Part shown: piece by piece, positions 16,908 to 26,803 of the stretch
How the letters are laid out: every line of letters starts with the position of its first letter
How positions within the stretch are numbered: position 1 is the first letter of the stretch
Assembly (NCBI RefSeq): GCF_000275725.1
Contig: NZ_AJTS01000020.1
Span: 1 to 64,000 of the forward strand
DNA length: 64,000 nt
Source: Vreelandella stevensii S18214
GTDB lineage: Bacteria > Pseudomonadota > Gammaproteobacteria > Pseudomonadales > Halomonadaceae
Direction of reading: 5' to 3'
Notes under the pieces: generated by a model
Told to the model about the DNA's origin: nothing
Seen by the model: the letters and a program-made list of their open reading frames with translations, nothing else
Databases searched by the model: none
Translations under genes and position numbers: made by a program

Positions 16908-16917
16908 AATGATCATT
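16908..16917. promoter_or_regulatory. Palindrome in the prpE/arsR intergenic region
   Basis: AATGATCATT is a perfect 10-bp palindrome within the imperfect TTAATGATCATTCAA, 82 bases before the ArsR-type gene. ArsR-family dimers bind short AT-rich palindromes of this sort. The rest of the gap (16724-16999) is AT-rich and holds a repeated GTCGA/TCGAC element at 16839-16855, but no clear promoter stands out. Confidence 0.3.
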
Positions 16918-16999
16918 CAACAACCCAATCCTCGCGACGCGACGATGGCTACATAATCAATAACAACGCTGTCACCACAGTGTAGGCAAGGAGAGTTTC

Positions 17000-17320
17000 A
17001 TGTCTGCTTCTACTAGCGCCGCTGCACGCCTTCTGGAACACAATGGGCTCGCCATCGAGGCTGGCACCCAGCTGCTCAAGGCTCTGGCCAATGAAAAACG
17101 GCTGCAAATTCTTTGCTTGCTGGCAGAGACGGAGCTCTCTGTCACGCAGATCAATCAACAGCTGTCGCTGAGCCAGTCTGCGCTTTCCCAGCACCTGGCC
17201 ATTTTGCGCCGAGACAAGCTGGTCGATACGCGCCGTGAATCGCAAACCATCTATTACTCGCTCAACAGTGACAGCGCCAGGGCGATCATCAGTACCCTGG
17301 CACAGCACTATGCGGCCTGA
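17000..17320 (+). CDS. ArsR/SmtB-family regulator, BigR/NolR-like
   Basis: 106 residues, winged helix dimer. The DNA-reading helix is in SQSALSQHLAILRRDKLV (58-75) and the wing in TRRESQTIYYSL. It has no ELCVCD metal site. It resembles the BigR/SqrR group, which senses persulfides through a disulfide between a cysteine in ILC and a C-terminal cysteine; here Cys39 in LQILCLL is kept, but the C-terminus ends STLAQHYAA without the partner. A good ribosome site AAGGAGAG precedes the ATG. Divergent from prpE. Confidence 0.88.
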   Translation: MSASTSAAARLLEHNGLAIEAGTQLLKALANEKRLQILCLLAETELSVTQINQQLSLSQSALSQHLAILRRDKLVDTRRESQTIYYSLNSDSARAIISTLAQHYAA

Positions 17321-17330
17321 CGCTGTCAGG

Positions 17331-18377
17331 TCAACGACGCAACCAACCGGCTGACTCGACCACCCCCAGCGCTTTCACCAGCGCATTCTCGATGCCCGCC
17401 GACACCGCAAGGCCAAACCGGCGCCCCATGGTCTTCGGCGGTTCCAGCTTCACCCGGTATACCTGCGCATCGGCCATGCGCTCGACCAGGTAGGCTTCGC
17501 TGGTGCCCACGCTGTCTATCAGCTTGTGTTCCAGCGCTTCGCTGCCGTACCAGACCTCTCCCGTCGCCAGCTGCTCGATATCCATGTCGGGTCGGTGACT
17601 AGCCACAAAAGACTTGAACAAACGATGGGTATTCTCGAGGTCGTCGATGAACTTCTCGCGCCCTTCCTCGGTGTTTTCTCCCAGTATGGTCAAGGTGCGC
17701 TTGTACTTGCCAGCGGTGAGCAGCTCCACGTCGATATCGTTGCGTTTAAGTAAACGGTGGATGTTGGGCACCTGAGCCACGACCCCAATGGAGCCAATGA
17801 CCGCAAATGGGGCCGCTTTGATGTGGTGAGCGGTACACGCCATCATATAGCCACCGCTGGCCGCGACTTTATCGATACACACCGTGGTGGTCAGCCCCGC
17901 TTCCCGCAGCCGGTCCAACTGAGCCGACGCCAGCCCATAGGCGTGCACCAATCCGCCCGCCGACTCCAGACGCACCACCACTTCGTCACTGGCGCTGGCC
18001 ACATCGATCACCGCCGACACTTCCTGGGCAAAGGTTTCAGCCTGGGAGGCCTTGATATCGCCATGGAAATCCAGCACCCATAGTTTTTGAACAGAATCAG
18101 AAGGACTCTTACCCTGCTTGGCCGCCTTTTGCCGCGCTTTCTCTTCCTGGCGGAAGGCCTTGATCAGCTTCTTGCGGGCGCCCTGCTCGGTCGTGTTGAC
18201 CCGCAGCCGCCGGCCACGGGCTCTACGCTGGTCGTTCAGGGATTCTACCTGTAGCTTCAATCCCGATGACGGGGACTCCTTGCTTCGCATCACCAGCATC
18301 AGCAACGCTGCCGCTGCTGCCAGCACCAGCGTGGTTTGCAGCAGGAAGGTGCCCATTTCCACCAACCATTCCGCCAT
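17331..18377 (-). CDS. sohB: Inner-membrane S49 peptidase SohB
   Basis: 348 residues. An N-terminal membrane anchor (about 8-30) is followed by a basic charged linker and the peptidase S49 domain (about 98-300). The catalytic Ser174 is in AASGGYMMA and the general-base lysine in TAGKYKRTLT (224-226), the Ser-Lys dyad of SppA/SohB proteases. The family degrades signal peptides or membrane fragments at the periplasmic face. Monocistronic; converges with the ArsR-type gene 10 bases away. Confidence 0.93.
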   Translation of the reverse strand: MAEWLVEMGTFLLQTTLVLAAAAALLMLVMRSKESPSSGLKLQVESLNDQRRARGRRLRVNTTEQGARKKLIKAFRQEEKARQKAAKQGKSPSDSVQKLWVLDFHGDIKASQAETFAQEVSAVIDVASASDEVVVRLESAGGLVHAYGLASAQLDRLREAGLTTTVCIDKVAASGGYMMACTAHHIKAAPFAVIGSIGVVAQVPNIHRLLKRNDIDVELLTAGKYKRTLTILGENTEEGREKFIDDLENTHRLFKSFVASHRPDMDIEQLATGEVWYGSEALEHKLIDSVGTSEAYLVERMADAQVYRVKLEPPKTMGRRFGLAVSAGIENALVKALGVVESAGWLRR

Positions 18378-18539
18378 GACTCATCTCCTCAGGTATTTTT
18401 AAACGCTGGAAAGTATTAGTGTACGGGCTTTATCCGCAGATTGTGAGGAAGTGTCAACGAGGCTTGATTAAAACAACTGTTTGAAATACTCTCGTGAGAT
18501 AACGTCAATCCGCATCAACTCGTTACGTGAGCATACCTT

Positions 18540-18851
18540 ATGTCATCCAATACGCTTGAAAAACTGCAGTCCCGCTTCGACCCCGAAGCAGCCAAAGGCA
18601 TGAACGAAGTTTTCCAGTTTCATTTTTCCGATGCTGGCAGCCACTATCTCTCGGTTCAGGACGGTAGCCTGGGAGTGCATGAAGGCGAACACGACGACCC
18701 TTCAGTGAGCTTGAGCCTGAGCACCGATACCCTCAAGGGCATCATGAGTGGCGACATCAACGGCATGACCGCGTTCATGACCGGCAAGCTCAAGGCGACC
18801 GGCAACGTCATGCTGGCCACCAAGCTGACCAGCCTGTTTCCGGCCAGGTAA
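18540..18851 (+). CDS. SCP2 sterol-binding domain protein
   Basis: 103 residues, a stand-alone SCP2 fold (sterol carrier protein 2), which holds lipids in a hydrophobic tunnel. Typical segments are YLSVQDGSLGVHEGEHDDPS and LKGIMSGDINGMTAFMTGKLKATGN, split here at their internal glycines. Bacterial SCP2 proteins of this size are common near lipid metabolism genes, but no such gene is adjacent. It converges on nudC with four bases between stops. Confidence 0.9.
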   Translation: MSSNTLEKLQSRFDPEAAKGMNEVFQFHFSDAGSHYLSVQDGSLGVHEGEHDDPSVSLSLSTDTLKGIMSGDINGMTAFMTGKLKATGNVMLATKLTSLFPAR

Positions 18852-18855
18852 GCCC

Positions 18856-19629
18856 TCAGCGCCAGCGGGCCAGGTGCGTTTCGATCAGGTCCCGTGAAAT
18901 AGAGTAAGGCGGCGGCAGCGCAGGCAGCTGCCGCGGCGAAAACCAGGCAGCATCGCTGATTTCGACCCCGTCGATCATGATCCGTTGAGTGGTCGCTTGC
19001 GCAAAATAGCCCAGCATCAGCGAATGCGGGAAAGGCCATGCCTGGCTGTGGTGATAGCGCAGTTGATCCACATGCACCCCCACCTCTTCGAACACTTCCC
19101 GGTGCACCGCCTCCTCTGCTGATTCACCCGGCTCGATGAACCCTGCCAGGGTAGAGTAGCGCCCGGGCGGAAAGCGCGGGCTGCGGGCCAGCAGCATGGC
19201 TTCCCCCCGGGTCACCAGCGTGATGATACAGGGTGAAATTCGCGGGTAGTTGCGATGCCCGCACGCATAGCAGTGCATGGCGAATTCGGCTTCCAGCCTG
19301 GAGGCTCGCTCACCGCAGCGGCTGCAAAAACGGTGGTTTTCCAGCCAGGCACCGACCTGCAAGGCCGTGGCCAGCAGGCTAAACCATGAGGCTGGCAGTT
19401 CTGATAGCCACTGGCGCCCCTCTATCCAGCCATCCCCCGGCGCACTTTCGACCTGCAAGGCCACGGGCTCATCATGCCAGTAGCACAGGGGCTGCATGTG
19501 CTCGTCCCAGGGCTGATGGGGCTGAAGCGGAGACAGCTCACCCACCAGCGGTGCCGGTGCTATATGGCTGCGCGCGACGCGAATCACTCGGCCTTCACGC
19601 GCATGGTGCGGAATTTCACGTCTAAGCAT
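18856..19629 (-). CDS. nudC: NAD-capped RNA hydrolase / NADH pyrophosphatase NudC
   Basis: 257 residues from the ATG at 19629, the same length as E. coli NudC. It hydrolyses NADH and removes NAD caps from RNA. A zinc ribbon (FCSRCG near 103-108 and HCYACGH near 121-127) precedes the Nudix box, whose core is GESAEEAVHREVFEEVG. The SQAWPFPHSLMLGY motif after the box is specific to NudC. The start overlaps the dnaQ stop by eight bases. Confidence 0.95.
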   Translation of the reverse strand: MLRREIPHHAREGRVIRVARSHIAPAPLVGELSPLQPHQPWDEHMQPLCYWHDEPVALQVESAPGDGWIEGRQWLSELPASWFSLLATALQVGAWLENHRFCSRCGERASRLEAEFAMHCYACGHRNYPRISPCIITLVTRGEAMLLARSPRFPPGRYSTLAGFIEPGESAEEAVHREVFEEVGVHVDQLRYHHSQAWPFPHSLMLGYFAQATTQRIMIDGVEISDAAWFSPRQLPALPPPYSISRDLIETHLARWR

Positions 19630-20371
19630 CGGCCGTACCACTCTCACCGCTTGCCGACAGCCAGCGCAGCTGATGCGCCTCGCACTTTGCCTGATGGGCA
19701 GCCTGCTCTTCTGCACTGGGGCGGATCACCCGGAGCTGGCCTGGCGCCAGCGTCAGCCGCTGCACCGACAGCCCTTCGTTGGCCTGGCGCTCTTTACGCT
19801 GGTCATTGCCACTTTCGGCATCCAGGGTCAACGCCGTTTGCCCACCGGTCATCGCCAGGTAGACATCGGCCAGAATTTCCGCATCCAGCAAGGCCCCATG
19901 AAGCACCCGGTGGCCATTATCGATGTCATACCGCTTGCAGAGCGCATCCAGATTGTTGCGTTGGCCCGGGTGCATTTCGCGGGCCATGACCAGCGTATCG
20001 AGGATACGGCAGTGCTCCCTGACCGGCCCCAATACCGGCGACTTGCGCCGCTTGTTGAGCATGTTCAGCTCGTGGTCGATGAAGCCCACGTCGAACGGTG
20101 CGTTATGAATGACCAGCTCGGCCCCTTCGATGAAGGCCCAAAAATCGTCGGCAATCTGAGCAAATACCGGCTCGTTGGCTACTTTGGCATCATCGATGCC
20201 GTGGACGGCCACCACCTCGGCATCGATATGACGCTCGGGGTTGATGTATTGGTGGTAGGTGCGCCCGGTGAACCGCCGATTGACCATCTCGACGGCGCCG
20301 ATTTCTACCAGACGGTGGCCATCCTTGGGGTCGATACCTGTCGTTTCAGTATCCAGAATTACCTGGCGCAT
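19622..20371 (-). CDS. dnaQ: DNA polymerase III epsilon subunit
   Basis: 249 residues, the proofreading 3'-5' exonuclease of the replicase. DEDDh residues: D7 and E9 in [10 protein letters not shown], Asp in [10 protein letters not shown], His and Asp in [14 protein letters not shown]. The C-terminal third, after a linker, binds the alpha subunit. It overlaps rnhA by 13 bases and nudC by eight, in a tight yafS-rnhA-dnaQ-nudC block. Confidence 0.96.
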   Translation of the reverse strand: MRQVILDTETTGIDPKDGHRLVEIGAVEMVNRRFTGRTYHQYINPERHIDAEVVAVHGIDDAKVANEPVFAQIADDFWAFIEGAELVIHNAPFDVGFIDHELNMLNKRRKSPVLGPVREHCRILDTLVMAREMHPGQRNNLDALCKRYDIDNGHRVLHGALLDAEILADVYLAMTGGQTALTLDAESGNDQRKERQANEGLSVQRLTLAPGQLRVIRPSAEEQAAHQAKCEAHQLRWLSASGESGTADA

Positions 20372-20847
20372 GGGGTCTTGCTCCTCTGATGCTCATCGAT
20401 GGCTTCGTTGGCCAGGGCGTCGGCGCGCTCGTTACCGGGGTGGCCACTATGCCCTTTGACCCAGTGCCACTCGACACGATGGCGCTGGGTCTCTTCGTGC
20501 AGTGATTTCCAAAGCTCGGCATTCTTCACTGGCTGTTTGGAAGCGGTTTTCCAGCCGCGTTTCATCCAGTTGTGAATCCACTGGGTAATGCCCTGGCGGA
20601 CGTACTGTGAATCGGTCCACAACGCCACTTCACAGGGCTTGTTGAGCGTGCGCAGCGCCATGATGGCCGCCATCAACTCCATGCGATTGTTGGTGGTATT
20701 CGCCTCGAAGCCTTTCAAGGTCTTCTCATGGGTACCGCTGACCAACAGCACTCCCCATCCGCCGGGGCCAGGATTGCCACGACACGCCCCATCGGTATAC
20801 ACCGTGACACGGGGCAGCTCACTGGCTGCTTGGTTACTCACGCTCAC
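20359..20847 (-). CDS. rnhA: Ribonuclease HI
   Basis: 162 residues; degrades RNA in RNA-DNA hybrids. Catalytic carboxylates: D19 in [16 protein letters not shown]57 in NRMELMAA, D79 in WTDSQYV, and the Asp in GNERADALA; the basic handle region is [15 protein letters not shown]. It overlaps yafS by 14 bases and dnaQ by 13, so the three are translationally coupled, whereas in E. coli rnhA and dnaQ are divergent. Confidence 0.96.
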   Translation of the reverse strand: MSVSNQAASELPRVTVYTDGACRGNPGPGGWGVLLVSGTHEKTLKGFEANTTNNRMELMAAIMALRTLNKPCEVALWTDSQYVRQGITQWIHNWMKRGWKTASKQPVKNAELWKSLHEETQRHRVEWHWVKGHSGHPGNERADALANEAIDEHQRSKTPCAR

Positions 20848-21622
20848 TATCCTTTTCTATACGTCGTTTTCCAGCGGGTAGCCGGGCGGCTGTGCTAGTG
20901 CGTGTGACGCCAAGAGACGACGAAACCGGCGTACGCAAACCAAACTTGACGCGCTGGATGGGGGCATGACGCTGCCGACGCTGCGCCTGAATCATGTAAC
21001 TCTCACCCAGCGGCATGTTGTGGCGTCGGCCCAGCCGCTCCCAGCGTTCGCGGCAAGTGGTGCTCATGGGGCCACGAAAACAGCAGTAGTCTACGCGCTC
21101 CACCTCGAAATCGACAAACGCGAGCCAGTCCCGCAGGCGGTTCACCGTGCGCCACTGGCCTTGCCACGGATATTCGGCCTTGCGCCACCGGCGACTGATC
21201 CCGTTGAGGCCTACCGGGTTGAAGCCAAACAGCACCAGTACACCGTTGTCTGCGGTCACACGGGCGGCTTCCTGCAGCGTATGGTGCGCATCCGGCAAAT
21301 ATTCGAGCCAGTGATGAATCGCCATGACGTCCAGACAGCGGTCCGGGAGCGCCAGCTGTTCCGGGGGGCAAATCAGGGTGGACTCACCCTCTGCGCTCTC
21401 TCTGTTCGGCGCCCAGACCACCTGATGGGCAATACTGGACATGGTCATCAATGGCGGGGCCATCCCCATCTCCAGGCTGTGCCCACCTTTTCGACCTTCT
21501 ACCACCGGCCCCAGGCAGGCGCGCTGGGCTTCCCACAGCGAACGCCCGGCATCCGTTTGCCAATAGGCGCGGGCCTGAGCCAGAGAGCGGGCAAGTCGTG
21601 TGACATCCGGCGAATTTGACAT
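20834..21622 (-). CDS. yafS: YafS-like SAM-dependent methyltransferase
   Basis: 262 residues from the ATG at 21622 ([14 protein letters not shown]). Class I methyltransferase fold: a weak motif I ([10 protein letters not shown]), then [21 protein letters not shown] and [13 protein letters not shown]. It sits between gloB and rnhA exactly as yafS does in E. coli, which supports the name. The substrate is unknown. An upstream extension to 21691 is open but lacks a ribosome site. Confidence 0.85.
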   Translation of the reverse strand: MSNSPDVTRLARSLAQARAYWQTDAGRSLWEAQRACLGPVVEGRKGGHSLEMGMAPPLMTMSSIAHQVVWAPNRESAEGESTLICPPEQLALPDRCLDVMAIHHWLEYLPDAHHTLQEAARVTADNGVLVLFGFNPVGLNGISRRWRKAEYPWQGQWRTVNRLRDWLAFVDFEVERVDYCCFRGPMSTTCRERWERLGRRHNMPLGESYMIQAQRRQRHAPIQRVKFGLRTPVSSSLGVTRTSTAARLPAGKRRIEKDSERE

Positions 21623-21730
21623 GAACGACTCTTGCCTCCACAGTATTGGGCTTTTGAAGGGCGCGCTGCCACATGATGCGGCGCACGGCAATTTTCGAGC
21701 AGGTCTGACAAACTCCGAGGGATCTCGCCC

Positions 21731-22498
21731 ATGATGAGCGTGACACCGATACCCGCCTTAAGCGACAACTATATTTGGCTGATAAGACAAGATAACAGTC
21801 AAGGCGTTTGCGTGGTGGACCCCGGTGAAGCGCCCCCCGTGATCGATTTCCTCGAGCGAGAATCCCTGACCCTCGATTCGATTTTGATCACGCATCATCA
21901 TCATGACCATACCGGCGGGCTGGCGACACTGAAAGAGCGCTACGCCCCCTTGGTGATTGGTCCCCATAACCCGGACATTCAAGGTATCGACCAGCGTGTC
22001 GGCGAGGGCGATCAGGTAAGAGTATTGGGTCGCGCCTTCGAAGTGATGGAGACCCCCGGCCATACGCTGGATCATATCAGCTACTTTACACCGGGTATTC
22101 CCGCCCTTCTGTTCTGTGGCGACACGCTGTTTCATGCTGGCTGCGGCCGTCTTTTCGAAGGCACGCCGGAGCAAATGCTGAACTCACTGCGTCGTCTTGC
22201 GGAACTCCCCCAGGAAACACTGGTCTTTGCAGCGCATGAATATACTCAGGCAAATCTGAGCTTTGCACGTGCTGCGGATCCTGACAACGATGCTGTAACA
22301 CGCGCACAACAGGAGTGCGAGAAGGCCAGGGCGCTAGGCAGGCCCACCTTACCCAGCACGATAGGACGCGAGCTGACGATCAACCCTTACCTGCGTGTCG
22401 GCACCGAAAGCGTGCGCTTGGCCGCTGGCATGCAAGGGGCAAATGACGACGAACTCGCTACGTTCACCACTCTGCGCGAGTGGAAGAACCGTTTTTAA
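21731..22498 (+). CDS. gloB: Hydroxyacylglutathione hydrolase (glyoxalase II)
   Basis: 255 residues. It hydrolyses S-lactoylglutathione to lactate in methylglyoxal detoxification. The metallo-beta-lactamase motif THHHHDHTGG holds the zinc ligands (H55-H60), with further ligands in ETPGHTLDHI and FCGDTLFHAGCGRLFEG; the C-terminal glutathione-binding part reads LGRPTLPSTIGRELTINPYL. Two adjacent ATG codons (21731, 21734) compete for the start. Divergent from yafS and 29 bases before mltD. Confidence 0.95.
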   Translation: MMSVTPIPALSDNYIWLIRQDNSQGVCVVDPGEAPPVIDFLERESLTLDSILITHHHHDHTGGLATLKERYAPLVIGPHNPDIQGIDQRVGEGDQVRVLGRAFEVMETPGHTLDHISYFTPGIPALLFCGDTLFHAGCGRLFEGTPEQMLNSLRRLAELPQETLVFAAHEYTQANLSFARAADPDNDAVTRAQQECEKARALGRPTLPSTIGRELTINPYLRVGTESVRLAAGMQGANDDELATFTTLREWKNRF

Positions 22499-22527
22499 GA
22501 ACGCTATCGAACAGAAACGAATACACT

Positions 22528-23754
22528 ATGACTTATCGAACGCTTCGCCAGCGCTTGTTATTGAGCGCCGGCAGTACGGTTATTATGGGCCTTTTTTTGG
22601 CCGCCGCCGCGAATACTCAAGCCTCTGCCACGGACCCTCAGTGGGGCTCCCACGCCAGCAGCGACGACGCCTCCTCTGCGCTGGATAATGCCGAAGATGC
22701 CTTGACGGCCCGACCCTCTGCGTTTCAGCACCACTTCTGGGAAGCCCTCGAACTGCAGCCCCAGGACGCCTGGAGCATCCTGCGCTCGAGTTTTCAGTGG
22801 CAGGAGAAGCACCTGCCTGCCGATGCCCAGGCCCGGGTAGACGAGTGGATTCAATTCTACAGCGCCAGCCCCCAGAATATCGCCTCGATCACCGAGCGTG
22901 CCACGCCCTGGCTTGCCTGGATTGCCCAGCAGGTATCCGAACGAGGCCTGCCCGGTGAAATTGCCCTGATCCCCTTCGTCGAAAGCTCCTTCGACCCCAG
23001 CGCCCGCAGCCATATGGGCGCCGCCGGGTTATGGCAGTTCATGCCCGGCACCGGTGATGCACTGGGCCTGGTACGCAACGGCCAGTACGATGGTCGCCTG
23101 GACGTGGTGACGTCCACCGACGCCGCGCTCAATTACCTGGAAATGCAGGCCGACGAGTGGTACGAAGGCGACCTGATGCTCTCTCTGGCGGCTTACAACG
23201 CAGGCGCAGGCACGGTCAATCGCGCACGCCAGCAGGCCCAGAACCAGGGCCTGGCAGGCCACTACTGGGATCTGGCGCTGCCCAACGAAACCATGCAGTA
23301 CGTTCCCAAACTGAAGGCCATTGCCACTATCATCGACAACCCCGAACGCTATGGTGTCAGCTTGCCTGACATTCACGCGGAACCGGCCTTTGCCAAGGTA
23401 CAGCTGGAACAGCCCGTCAGCCTGGCACAGGCCTCTCGCATGCTGGATGTCAGCCAGTCGGCGCTAGCCGAGCTGAACCCGGGCCTGTTGAACGGCAGCA
23501 TCGACCCCAACAGCGCACAAACGCTGCTGGTACCCGAGGAAGTGGACACCCAGGTGCTGGCACAGCTATCACAATCCAGCGGCAGCTACGTGGCAGCAGA
23601 CTCCCCTTCGGTACACCGCGTTGAACGGGGCGACAATCTTTCCACAATTGCCGCACGCTATAAGCTTGATCAGCAAGATTTAATCAGGTGGAATGGGCTG
23701 GATCGCCCGGAAGCCCTACAGCCCGGTCAGCTGCTCTCATTATCGGGTGGCTAG
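22528..23754 (+). CDS. mltD: Membrane-bound lytic transglycosylase D
   Basis: 408 residues from the ATG at 22528. An N-terminal hydrophobic signal (LLLSAGSTVIMGLFLAAAAN) is not followed by a lipobox cysteine, so this protein may be soluble rather than a lipoprotein. The SLT domain has catalytic Glu152 in IPFVESSFDPSARS, then GLWQFMPGTGDALGL and LSLAAYNAGAGTV. One LysM repeat ends the protein (about 362-405); E. coli MltD has two. It cleaves peptidoglycan glycan strands. Probably cotranscribed with gloB. Confidence 0.93.
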   Translation: MTYRTLRQRLLLSAGSTVIMGLFLAAAANTQASATDPQWGSHASSDDASSALDNAEDALTARPSAFQHHFWEALELQPQDAWSILRSSFQWQEKHLPADAQARVDEWIQFYSASPQNIASITERATPWLAWIAQQVSERGLPGEIALIPFVESSFDPSARSHMGAAGLWQFMPGTGDALGLVRNGQYDGRLDVVTSTDAALNYLEMQADEWYEGDLMLSLAAYNAGAGTVNRARQQAQNQGLAGHYWDLALPNETMQYVPKLKAIATIIDNPERYGVSLPDIHAEPAFAKVQLEQPVSLAQASRMLDVSQSALAELNPGLLNGSIDPNSAQTLLVPEEVDTQVLAQLSQSSGSYVAADSPSVHRVERGDNLSTIAARYKLDQQDLIRWNGLDRPEALQPGQLLSLSGG

Positions 23755-23806
23755 GGCGGCCTGAACCCCGTGACCACCCCGGTTTTGCCACTACAGGACG
23801 TTACCA

Positions 23807-25675
23807 ATGCCACGCGGTGAGTTGTTGTCGAAAGCAGTTCTACTGGTCGGTGGCCTATTGCTGAGTGCCACGTTATGGGCCTCACCGCCAGACGAGGGCA
23901 GTGCCCCCGTCCCCACGGTGCATGGGCTATCGCTTTATGATAGCCCTGAGCTGCCCGAAGACTTTGCCTACTTCCCCCACGTCAACCCCCAGGCACCCAA
24001 GGGCGGTTCCATCACCCATACCGCCGTGGGCGGCAGTTTCGACTCCACCAACCCTTTCATCATTCGCGGCACTCCCGCCACCGGCATCTCACAAATTTAC
24101 GACACGCTGATGGAGAGCAACCCCAACGAGCCGTTCAGCCTGTATGGCCTGCTGGCCCGTGGCGTGCGCCTGGACCCTGAGCGTGAGTGGATCGAGTTCG
24201 ATCTGCACGAGCAGGCACGCTTTCAGGATGGGGAGCCGGTCACCGCTTACGACGTAGTCTTCACCTTTGACCTGCTGCGCGAACAGGGCAACCCTTTTTA
24301 CGCCAGCTACTATGCCGGGGTAGAAAAGGTCACGGCGCTCAGCGAACATCAGGTACGTTTTGAATTCAACGACACTCAGTCCCGCGAGCTGCCGTTGATC
24401 GTCGCGCAGATGCCGATCCTGCCGCGCCACTATTGGGAACCCCGTGACTTTACCGCCCCCACCCTGGCGGCCCATCCGGGCTCTGGCCCCTATCGCATCA
24501 GCGAGGTCGACCCTGGCCGCCGTATCGTCTACCAGCGCGACGATAATTACTGGGGCAAGGATCTCCCCGTCAATGTCGGGCGCTATAACATCGACCGCAT
24601 CACCTACGAGTACTATCGGGATCGTGATATCGCTTGGGAGGCTTTCAAGGCGGGCCTGACCGATTTTCGTATCGATGCCCGCGCCGCCACCTGGGCGATT
24701 GGCTACGACTTTCCGGCCTATCGCCAGGGGCAGGTCAAACGGATTACCGTGCCCGACGTCAATCCCTCGATGATGCAGGCCTTCGTGTTCAACCTGCGGC
24801 GCGAGAAATTCCAGGACCCACGGGTACGCGAAGCGCTGAGCCTCACCTTCGATTTCCCGTGGCTAAACACCAATATCTTTTACGATACGTACTACCGCAC
24901 CGAGAGCTTCTTTCAAAACTCCGAAATGGAAGCCGTCGGCCTGCCTACCGAAGAAGAGCTGGCGCTGCTGGAGCCCTTCCGTGACGAGCTGCTGGCGTCG
25001 CACCGATCCGAGCGGCTGTTTACCGACCCGCTGCCCATCGAGCACCCCACCGAGCTGCGCGAACGGCTCCGGCGTGCACTGACGCTGTTGGAAGACGCCG
25101 GATACGTGGTGGAAGATGGCGTGTTGGTCAACGAGCAGACGGGGCGTCCGCTTAGCCTGGAAGTATTGATGTACGACTCCGGCATGGAACGGGTGGTACA
25201 GCCCATGCTGCGTAACATGGCGCGCCTGGGTATCCAGACCTCCATGCGCATCGTCGATATCAACCAGTACCTGAACCGCGTGCGCAGCTACGATTACGAC
25301 ATGGTCATCAGCCACTTCCCCCAGTCCAACAACCCCGGCAACGAGCAGCGCGACTACTGGACCAGCGCGGCCGCCGAGTCGCCACAGAGCCGTAACCGCA
25401 TGGCTCTGGCGCATCCGGCCGTGGACTCGCTGGTGGAACAGCTGATTCGCGCCGAGGATCGAGCAACCCTCGATACCATTACCCACGCGCTGGACCGTGT
25501 GCTGCGCTGGGGGTTCTATGTGATTCCCCACTACCACTCGGGAGAAACCCGGATTGCCGTGTGGGACAAGTTTGGCTACCCCGATCCGGCACCGGCCTAC
25601 GCCATGGACCTGGATGCCTGGTGGGTCGACAGTGAGCGTGAAGCGGCGCTGGAGCGGCGCAACCGACGCCGTTAA
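23807..25675 (+). CDS. yejA: Oligopeptide-type ABC transporter binding protein YejA
   Basis: 622 residues, periplasmic, with a signal peptide cut after about residue 25. SBP_bac_5 fold with the YejA hallmark [20 protein letters not shown] at the mature N-terminus. YejABEF takes up peptides such as microcin C and contributes to antimicrobial-peptide tolerance in enterics. First gene of a yejABEF operon; yejB follows after about 50 bases. Confidence 0.94.
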   Translation: MPRGELLSKAVLLVGGLLLSATLWASPPDEGSAPVPTVHGLSLYDSPELPEDFAYFPHVNPQAPKGGSITHTAVGGSFDSTNPFIIRGTPATGISQIYDTLMESNPNEPFSLYGLLARGVRLDPEREWIEFDLHEQARFQDGEPVTAYDVVFTFDLLREQGNPFYASYYAGVEKVTALSEHQVRFEFNDTQSRELPLIVAQMPILPRHYWEPRDFTAPTLAAHPGSGPYRISEVDPGRRIVYQRDDNYWGKDLPVNVGRYNIDRITYEYYRDRDIAWEAFKAGLTDFRIDARAATWAIGYDFPAYRQGQVKRITVPDVNPSMMQAFVFNLRREKFQDPRVREALSLTFDFPWLNTNIFYDTYYRTESFFQNSEMEAVGLPTEEELALLEPFRDELLASHRSERLFTDPLPIEHPTELRERLRRALTLLEDAGYVVEDGVLVNEQTGRPLSLEVLMYDSGMERVVQPMLRNMARLGIQTSMRIVDINQYLNRVRSYDYDMVISHFPQSNNPGNEQRDYWTSAAAESPQSRNRMALAHPAVDSLVEQLIRAEDRATLDTITHALDRVLRWGFYVIPHYHSGETRIAVWDKFGYPDPAPAYAMDLDAWWVDSEREAALERRNRRR

Positions 25676-25716
25676 TCGCTGAACGCAGAACAAGACAATG
25701 GCTCAACTCTCATTTC

Positions 25717-26802
25717 ATGGGGTGCACCGTGGCACGCTACACACTTCGCCGACTGCTACTGATGATCCCGACACTGTTCGGCATCATGCTGCTGAACTTC
25801 GTGATCGTTCAGGCAGCGCCGGGAGGGCCTATCGACCAGATGCTGGCCCGTTTCGAAGGGGCCGACGCCATGGCCAGTACGCGCCTGGACATGGGCGGTG
25901 CCGACATTCAGGTCAGTGACGACTCCCGTGGCGCCCGCGGTATCGACCCACGCTTCATCGAACAGTTGGAGCAGCAGTTCGGGTTCGACAAACCCGCCCA
26001 TGAGCGCTTCATCGGCATGATGGTGGACTATCTGACCTTCGATTTTGGCACCAGCTTCTTTCGCGACCGCCCGGTGATCGAGCTGATGATCGAGCGCTTG
26101 CCGGTCTCCATCTCGCTGGGCCTGTGGACCACCCTGCTGGTCTACCTGATTTCGATTCCGCTGGGCATTCGCAAGGCGCTGCACCACGGTTCTCGATTCG
26201 ACGTGTGGAGCTCAGGGCTGGTCATCGTCGGCTACGCCATCCCCGGCTTTCTGTTCGCCATCCTGCTGATCGTGCTGTTTGCAGGGGGCTCGTATCTGGA
26301 CTGGTTCCCACTGAGAGGCCTCACTTCCCCCGATTTTGCCGACCTCTCCACCTGGGGCAAGATCAAGGACTACTTCTGGCATATCACGCTACCGGTACTG
26401 GCCGCCGCCATCGGCAGTTTCGCCACGCTCACCATGCTGACCAAGAACAGCTTCCTGGATGAAATCCACAAGCAGTATGTGTTGACAGCGCGCGCCAAGG
26501 GCGCCGACGAGCAGCGTATCCTGTATGGCCACGTGTTCCGTAACGCCATGCTGATCATCATTGCCGGCTTACCCTCGGCGATGATCGGCATATTCTTTAC
26601 CGGTGCGCTGCTCATCGAGGTGATTTTCTCGCTGGATGGCTTGGGGCTGCTGGGTTTCGAGGCCGTCATGCAACGCGACTACCCGGTCATCTTCGGCACC
26701 CTGTTCCTGTATACCGTCATCGGGCTGGTGCTCAAGCTGATCTCCGACCTGACCTACGTGTGGGTCGACCCACGTATCGATTTCGCCTCCAGGGAGTCCT
26801 GA
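25717..26802 (+). CDS. yejB: ABC transporter permease YejB
   Basis: 361 residues from ATG; a GTG 12 bases in (25729, giving [19 protein letters not shown]) would align better with the E. coli start. Binding-protein-dependent permease with about six spans; the EAA loop reads [20 protein letters not shown]. The large periplasmic insert near 45-85 is also found in E. coli YejB. One base separates its stop from the yejE start. Confidence 0.94.
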   Translation: MGCTVARYTLRRLLLMIPTLFGIMLLNFVIVQAAPGGPIDQMLARFEGADAMASTRLDMGGADIQVSDDSRGARGIDPRFIEQLEQQFGFDKPAHERFIGMMVDYLTFDFGTSFFRDRPVIELMIERLPVSISLGLWTTLLVYLISIPLGIRKALHHGSRFDVWSSGLVIVGYAIPGFLFAILLIVLFAGGSYLDWFPLRGLTSPDFADLSTWGKIKDYFWHITLPVLAAAIGSFATLTMLTKNSFLDEIHKQYVLTARAKGADEQRILYGHVFRNAMLIIIAGLPSAMIGIFFTGALLIEVIFSLDGLGLLGFEAVMQRDYPVIFGTLFLYTVIGLVLKLISDLTYVWVDPRIDFASRES

Positions 26803-26803
26803 T

